18,570 nt of DNA from Rubripirellula sp. GTDB taxonomy: Bacteria; Planctomycetota; Planctomycetia; Pirellulales; Pirellulaceae. Shown here piece by piece: positions 9,814 to 15,800 of this stretch. The translations under genes were made by a program, and so were the position numbers. Within the stretch, counting starts at the first letter, position 1. Each line of letters begins with the position of its first letter. Location: contig JARFQX010001061.1 in the NCBI GenBank assembly GCA_029287555.1, forward strand, positions 1 through 18,570, in the 5' to 3' direction. The notes beneath the pieces are model-generated. The model was not told where the DNA came from, did not search any database, and was given only the letters and a program-made list of their open reading frames with translations.

Positions 9814-9855
9814 TTGTAGTGGATACCTGGGAATCGGATTTGAAACCATTCTCGC

Positions 9856-9888
9856 GACGTCGAGCCGGGGCAGGACGTCGAGCCGGGG
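9856..9888 (+). repeat. 15-base direct repeat, period 18
   Basis: gacgtcgagccgggg occurs at 9856-9870 and again at 9874-9888, separated by cag. It lies in the gene-free gap upstream of the peptidase gene. Two long G runs follow (9912-9917 and 9919-9924, split by one C). The rest of the gap (9814-10082) shows no ORF with plausible coding character and no convincing promoter. Confidence 0.8.
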
Positions 9889-10082
9889 ACTCGATCTCAG
9901 GCCGCCTGTTTGGGGGGCGGGGGGCAAGCCGGTTCGTGAAACTTTGGCAAATTGGCGTGACAAATCCAACGATCGCGGATCTAACCAGTAGAGCGGGAGT
10001 TGGATTCCCGATGAGATAGGGTGTGAGCGGCCTGCACGATACACACTGGCGACTCTTTCCAGATTTCGAATTCCAAGAGCCG

Positions 10083-12629
10083 ATGCGTTCCCGAGTCTAC
10101 CCGCCCTGTCGCCAGCCCAAACGGTCAAGGCCGATGCGGCTGGAGAGGCTGGAATCGCGTCAATTGCTTGCGGCGCTGCCCCTTGGTGCGACGCCCGCGG
10201 ACACCGGCGAATTCTTGCTTGGGACGGTTGCCGTCACTCCGGTCTTCTTTGATAGTGATGGGACGACCGACACCAAGACGCAGAATTGGACGGCTGGCGA
10301 GATTGACGCGGTGCTGGACAAGATCACCGAGGGGGTCAACTGGTGGAGCGATTTTCTTGACACGTTCAATTCGGTTCACACCCTCGACTTTGTCTTCGAC
10401 GACACCTTCGCGATCGATCCTTTTGAAACCCGATACGAACCGATCGATCGAGTGAGTGATCAATTCAATCTCTACGTCGACGAATTCCTCAGAGGCCAGG
10501 GGCATGGCGACGTCGATTCGATCGAAGAGGGGGTTCGCGAGTTCAATCAAGCCCAAAGACTGAAACTGGGCACCGATTGGTCTTTCACCATTTTTGTCGT
10601 CGATTCCTCGCAAGGCGACGGTTTGTTTGAGTCCGGGGGCTTCTCGGGAGCCTTCGCCTACGCGGGCGGACTGTTTGTCGTGATGCCTTCGACTCGCCCC
10701 GCTTCCACGGTGGCCCACGAGATGGGGCACATCTTCTGGGCCCTCGATGAGTATCCGCGCGGCGCTTCGTGGTCACAGCGTCGCGGCTACTACGATACCC
10801 AGAACCTCAACGCGGCCGACAATCCGGCGGATGGGTTCGTCCAAGAGCCCAGCATCATGCGATCCGGTGGCCCACTGACAACGGCCTACCGGGATTTCAC
10901 GAGCCCCGAGTCGACGCTCGCCATGGTCGGCTGGCGTGATTCCGACGCTGATGGCATTTTCGATCTCCTTGACGTTCCGCTCGATCTGCAGGCGAGCGGT
11001 TACTTCGATCCGGCAACCTCCCGATATCGCATTTTCGGAACCGCGTCCGCGGTGCCCTTGCTGAACAGGAATTCATCGGGATTCCAGAGCGACATTACGC
11101 TGAACCGCATCAGTGAACTGCAATACCGCCTTGACGATGGCGCATGGTTAACGGCCGCGTCTCCGGATGAGCAAGTGTTCGACTTTGATCTCTCGATCGA
11201 GATCAACGAGCCGTTCTCAACCATCAGTTGGAGGGCGATCGATACGCGTGTCGGCGTGACGAGTGAAACGATCACGGCCGATCGGCTTTTACTCGCGATC
11301 TCTCGCTCAAGTGTGACGGGATTGACTTTTCTCGACGCAAACGCGAACGGTCAACGGGATTTGGGGGAATCGTCACTTGAAGCGACTCGGCTGATCATTC
11401 GATCCGCCGATGGGTCGCCGCTGGGTCGCGGTGAGATCGATGCCGCCGAAACCGGGTTTCTTGACGAGGTCGATGGGATCACGCTCTCGGCTGACGGGGA
11501 ATTGGTACGCGACGAGGTGCGCGCGCTTCGGGTCGAGGACCTCGATGAACGCTTCGTCTTCCATTCCTACGACGTGGTAGGGAATCGCTGGAAGCATCGC
11601 TGGTCCGACGACGCCGTCCTGCAAGCGACCCTTGATCAGCCCGTTGGAGAGGCGAGTCTACGCGCGATCGGATTAGGGGAAGGAAGTTACGCGAGGATTG
11701 AAGCCTATGACGACCAGGGCGAGCTCATTGCCCGAGTCAGCAGCGACTGGATCGGCCCCGGCGCCGAACGGGTGCTGCACATCGGAGACGAACTGGCACG
11801 GATTTCCCGCATTCACGCGTATGGTCACGCCGGCACCGAAGTGGCATTGGATCGGCTGGAATTCGGCTTCACCGATGTCACCCTCTCGGATGTCGCAGGC
11901 GGGTTCAGCTTCAAGCACCTGGCCGACGGCGCCTACTCCATCGAAGTGCTGCCCCAATCGTTGATTCACGAATCTTCCCAGTCGTCGGTGCAGGTCACCG
12001 TAATCGGGGGTGAAAGTGATTTTCTGCTGGCTCCCGTGAAAAGGGTCGACAGTCCGAGGTACAACGCATCGCTCGCCCAAGATGTCAACCGTAATGGTTC
12101 GGTGACCGCTCAGGATGCCCTGATGGTGATCAATGATCTGAGCCAATTCGGCTCCCGAATGCTGCGGGATTTCGAGGCATCCGGTTTTGCGGTCGACGTG
12201 AACAATGACGGGCACGTCACCGCGTTGGACGCTCTGATGGTCGTCAATTACATCGCCGTTGGTGAGGCCAGCGAAGGCGAACGGGTGGGCGGAAGTGCCG
12301 ACGATGAGCCATCGGCGAGTCACCTCGAGGCGACCGATGTGGCCTTCGGCCAGTCATGGGCTGCAACGGCCCAAATGTTCAACTCTACGGGCTTCGACGT
12401 CCATGACAGAAGTATGGCCACCGAGAGTGCCGATAGATCTTGGCAGCCAGAGGTGCGACCTGCGCCGGTGGTCAAGATTAGTGGTTTTGCCGCGATGGGC
12501 GGTTGGGACGAGGTCGAGACACCCGTCCAGTCCGAGCGGCTCGAGAGCGAACAAGGGCAAGCGGGGGAGCGCGTGGCGTCTCCCGCCCAGCCATTTTTTT
12601 TGGAAAGTTTGGAACCCCCGGATAACTGA
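10083..12629 (+). CDS. Exported metzincin/M64-like zinc metallopeptidase with SdrD-B-like domain and dockerins
   Basis: The protein is 848 residues if ATG 10083 is used. GTG 10023 in the same frame would add 20 residues including several acidic ones; ATG 10083 gives a basic leader and is preferred, though neither site has a strong ribosome-binding sequence. The planctomycete export motif LESRQLLA lies at residues 23-30. The zinc motif HEMGHIFWALDEY spans residues 212-224 (base 10716), with H, H and probably D as ligands and E as general base. IMRSGG (residue 258 onward) resembles a metzincin Met-turn. Downstream come an Ig-like segment, a SdrD-B-like start (VTGLTFLDANANGQRDLGE, base 11313), an inserted domain, its continuation (base 11877) and two dockerin loops. 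The protein probably acts outside the cytoplasm on proteins, possibly on the neighbouring giants; the substrate is unknown. Confidence 0.87.
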   Translation: MRSRVYPPCRQPKRSRPMRLERLESRQLLAALPLGATPADTGEFLLGTVAVTPVFFDSDGTTDTKTQNWTAGEIDAVLDKITEGVNWWSDFLDTFNSVHTLDFVFDDTFAIDPFETRYEPIDRVSDQFNLYVDEFLRGQGHGDVDSIEEGVREFNQAQRLKLGTDWSFTIFVVDSSQGDGLFESGGFSGAFAYAGGLFVVMPSTRPASTVAHEMGHIFWALDEYPRGASWSQRRGYYDTQNLNAADNPADGFVQEPSIMRSGGPLTTAYRDFTSPESTLAMVGWRDSDADGIFDLLDVPLDLQASGYFDPATSRYRIFGTASAVPLLNRNSSGFQSDITLNRISELQYRLDDGAWLTAASPDEQVFDFDLSIEINEPFSTISWRAIDTRVGVTSETITADRLLLAISRSSVTGLTFLDANANGQRDLGESSLEATRLIIRSADGSPLGRGEIDAAETGFLDEVDGITLSADGELVRDEVRALRVEDLDERFVFHSYDVVGNRWKHRWSDDAVLQATLDQPVGEASLRAIGLGEGSYARIEAYDDQGELIARVSSDWIGPGAERVLHIGDELARISRIHAYGHAGTEVALDRLEFGFTDVTLSDVAGGFSFKHLADGAYSIEVLPQSLIHESSQSSVQVTVIGGESDFLLAPVKRVDSPRYNASLAQDVNRNGSVTAQDALMVINDLSQFGSRMLRDFEASGFAVDVNNDGHVTALDALMVVNYIAVGEASEGERVGGSADDEPSASHLEATDVAFGQSWAATAQMFNSTGFDVHDRSMATESADRSWQPEVRPAPVVKISGFAAMGGWDEVETPVQSERLESEQGQAGERVASPAQPFFLESLEPPDN
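10149..10172 (+). other. Planctomycete N-terminal export motif LESRQLLA
   Basis: The L-E-S-R-Q-L-L-A string follows a run of basic residues (KRSRPMRLER). It matches the L-E-x-R-x-L-L-A motif found near the N-terminus of many exported planctomycete proteins (the Planc_extracel / LEPR-XLL type). It marks the protein as exported and supports a start a short distance upstream. Confidence 0.85.
11313..11960 (+). other. SdrD-B-like domain split by an inserted sandwich-like domain
   Basis: The opening strand and loop (FLDANANGQRDLGE, then LIIRSADGSPLG up to about 11430) and the closing part (SDVAGGFSFKHLADGAYSIE, bases about 11889-11945) together make one SdrD-B/carboxypeptidase-regulatory-like beta-sandwich. 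Between them lie about 148 residues (about 11430-11876) containing YARIEAYDDQGELIARVSS and VALDRLEFGF, which look like a carbohydrate-binding or discoidin-type sandwich. The insertion sits where the family usually has a loop. Confidence 0.6.
12081..12255 (+). other. Type I dockerin repeat pair of the peptidase
   Basis: Two calcium loops, DVNRNGSVTAQDALMVIN and DVNNDGHVTALDALMVVN, are separated by about 20 residues. Both have the full D-N-(N/D)-G-T-D ligand pattern. About 125 residues of low-complexity tail follow up to the stop codon. The pair may tether the peptidase to the same unknown partner as the neighbouring dockerin proteins. Confidence 0.88.
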
Positions 12630-12847
12630 CTCGGTCTAACCGACGGCCGATCGATCGCTCGTCAAGCGAGAGCGTTTGAATCGTTGCTAATTTAGGAGTT
12701 CTGGGTAGCATAGAGGCTCTAATTTTATGACCGGCAGGGGTTTTTCGTTCCCAGCGTCAATGTGGTCCACTTGCCGGGGCAGTCGTTCGCTTGATGACGT
12801 TTCAGTGCCAGACTTTACGTGATTCCTTCGTCTTCCCGAGATAACAG
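12630..12847. other. Intergenic region between peptidase and Calx-beta protein genes
   Basis: This 218-base gap has two very small hairpins: TCGGT/ACCGA at 12631-12643 and TCGCT/AGCGA at 12655-12669. Neither is followed by a T run, so a terminator is not supported. A weak sigma-70-like pair (TTGCTA at 12684, TAGCAT at 12706, 16-base spacer) is possible but unconvincing. No clear ribosome-binding sequence precedes the ATG at 12848. Confidence 0.5.
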
Positions 12848-15800
12848 ATGAGAAATCTGCTTCAGATGCTTCGTAGCTCCGGACTCTTTGCCGCTGGCAA
12901 GAGAAACAGGGCTCCCTCTCGAGCGGGGAAAGCTCCGAAGGGTTCACGACGTCCGGTGCGGGAGCAGTTGGAGCGTCGCGAGTTGTTGGCCAGTGACATT
13001 TTGGCGTCGCACAATTACTACAACCCTTACGACGTCAACAACGACTACCAGATTACGGCCTCCGATGCTTTGGCCGTGATCAATCGTCTCTCGGTCGATC
13101 AGGCTGCTTCGGAGGGCGAGCTATCGTCGAGCCTGGATGGGACTCGCGTGACGACCTTCGCTGACGTCAATGCGGATGGTCGGGTTAGTCCAGCCGACGC
13201 GTTGGGTGTGATCAATGCTCTGTCGCGTGGAGAGGCAGTCGAGGATCCGCTGATTGAGCTTTACCTCAACGCGAGCGATCTTAACGGGCAACTGCTCACG
13301 CCGGATGAGATCAGCGGTGCGCTGACATTCGATGTCGGCGAGCAATTCAACCTTGAGGTTGGCTATCGAGATCTGCGACCCTTCGACACAAGAGATAACC
13401 CTCCGGATGGACCGAGTACCCTTGACGAGGAGGTTGCGCCGGTTGGGTTGTTTCAGCTGGTCACTGACATCGTTGCGGACCAGCAGGGATTTCTGCGACC
13501 GGTGATGTACGAAGTGCAAACGCTGAGTTTCCCCAAAGCGGCGGTCAGGGCGACTTCGGATGTCACCGATCTGCTTTACAGCAATGGAATTGGCGGGGAC
13601 ACGTTCAACGTACAGAAGTCGACGATCACCTCCGAAGCCGCCGTGCTTCAGTCCTATGTTGATGCGTTGACCTTCTTTGGATATGACGAGGGTGTCGACT
13701 TTGAGGTCGACGATCTCTCCGCGGGTGACAATTACGTCTATCGAGTGATGTGGAGCGGTGAGTTTGACAACGTCGACTTGCCTGACGTGCTGCTCGATTT
13801 AGCCGAGACCAGCGGTGACGATTTCGTTGCGACCACCGACAGTGTCTCGCCACTTTTGTTCGGGATTGGTATACCGGCCGATGGGCAGGATCTTTCGGAC
13901 GACGTCCAGGACGGGCAGGTATTCACGATCTCGCGTGGAGCGTCCTCGGTCACCTACGAACTTGACTTCGACCAGTCCCAGCAGGTGGCGGGATCAACGC
14001 TTGTGTCGATTCCGTCCAGGACTGTCGACGCCGTGGCGGATGCCATGGTTGATGCGATCAACCCTAACCCGTTTGGTTTGATCGCGCGTAACCTGGGTAA
14101 TGGTCGGGTCGAATTGATCAGTGCCGAGGCGGGCGTTCCCACCGAAGACGTGGTGCTCGATCTGAGCGGAACCGTTTTGAGTTCGCTCGAAGCTGACGGA
14201 GAGCTCAACCCAGCCTCCGTCATCGAGAACTTGCAGTTGGAAAGCCGGACCAACGATGGAGATCCCTACTACGGTGTTACGGGAGAGCTTCGGCCCTATG
14301 GAAACAGCGTTGGCGGCGACATTGTCGGCATCGGTGGACTCGGCCCGCTTGCCGATGTTGTCACGACGACTGACTTTGAATTCTTCAATGGATTCACCGG
14401 CGAGTACAACACGGTGCCTTTCCATGCCTATAGCTTCCGCTATGAGGTGGCCGCGCCAGTCGTGGGGCTGAACGTTCGCACCCAGGTTTCGGAGTTCTTT
14501 GGAGACAACGGCGAGGAAGTCCTCGTTTACGGGCAGTACAAACTCCGCGACGACCCGGCCAATTTGCAGGAAGACACTTCCAAGGTCCCCCAGGATTTGG
14601 TCGCCCAGGGCACAACGGCGGTTCTGGTGATCAACGCGGAAGGTGACGCCGCGGGCGTTCTGTCGATCAGTCCCGAGAGCATCAGCGTCGACGAAGATGA
14701 AGGTACGGTGCAGTTCACGGTGACCCGTTCGGCTGGAAGTGCGGGACAGGTAAGCGTGGACTTCGCCGCCGTCGATGGCACGGCGGCAGCCGGTTCGGAT
14801 TACACGCTGACGGGCGGCACACTCACCTTCAAGGACGGTGATCTCAGCGAAACAATCACCGCTAACATCATTAATGACGACGATATCGAGAACGAAGAAT
14901 CATTCACCGTCGTCCTGAGTAATCCGACCGGTGGAGCGACGCTAGGCACCGACACGTCAACGGTTCGGATCATCGATAACGATGTGGTCACACCCGGTGT
15001 TCTCGCTTTCAGCGTGGAGTCCGCCTCGGTTAATGAGGATGACGGGACGATTACGCTGACCGTCAATCGCACGGGCGGTAGCGACGGGGCGGTGACCGTC
15101 GACTATGCAACCGCAGACGGTTCAGCGACGGCCGGCGAGGATTACACGGCACAGAGTGACACGTTGACCTTTGCAGAGAATGACACCTCCGAGACCATCA
15201 CGATCGCCATCACCGACGACATGGACGTGGAGTCGAACGAGACCTTTACGGTGAGTCTCTCCAATCCGACCGGGGGCGCCACGCTCGGTGCCAACACGAC
15301 GGTCACCGTCACGATTATCGAAGACGATGTGCCTGGCGCCCTCGCTTTTGAGGTCGCAAACGCGGACGTCAGCGAGGACGGCAATCAAATCGTATTGACT
15401 GTCCTTCGCACCGGCGGCGATGCGGGAACCGTGACGGTCGACTACGCAACGGCCGATGGCACGGCGACAGCCGGTGCCGACTACACGGCCGCGAGCGATA
15501 CTTTGACGTTTGCTGCGGGCGTCCCGTCCCAGACAATCACGATTGGCATCATCGATGACGTTGAGGTGGAACCGAACGAAACCTTCACCGTCGCATTGTC
15601 CAATCCAACCGGCGGAGCAACGCTCGGTGCCAACAGCACGGCGACCGTGACGATTCTTGAGGATGACGTGCCGGGCGAATTGGCCTTCGATGTAGCATCC
15701 GTCGACGTGGACGAGGACGCTGGCACGGTGACGCTGAAGGTGCAGCGCACCAACGGCAACGACGGTGAGGTGACGGTCGACTTTGCGACCAGCGACGGGA

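Noticed and set aside
9644..9991. Small + strand frame of about 115 codons in the gap
   Set aside because: It runs through the inverted-repeat element and the direct repeat, has a low-complexity product and no ribosome-binding sequence; it is probably not a gene.
10023..10082. GTG 10023 as the peptidase start
   Set aside because: It is possible, and would put the export motif at a spacing like that of the downstream protein, but the added segment is partly acidic and lacks a convincing upstream signal. It is kept as an alternative only.
12631..12669. Terminator after the peptidase gene
   Set aside because: The two hairpins have only five pairs each and no T run follows.
12684..12711. Sigma-70-like promoter TTGCTA-16-TAGCAT before the Calx-beta gene
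   Set aside because: Each box matches only four of six consensus bases and planctomycete promoters are poorly defined; it is not strong enough to annotate.
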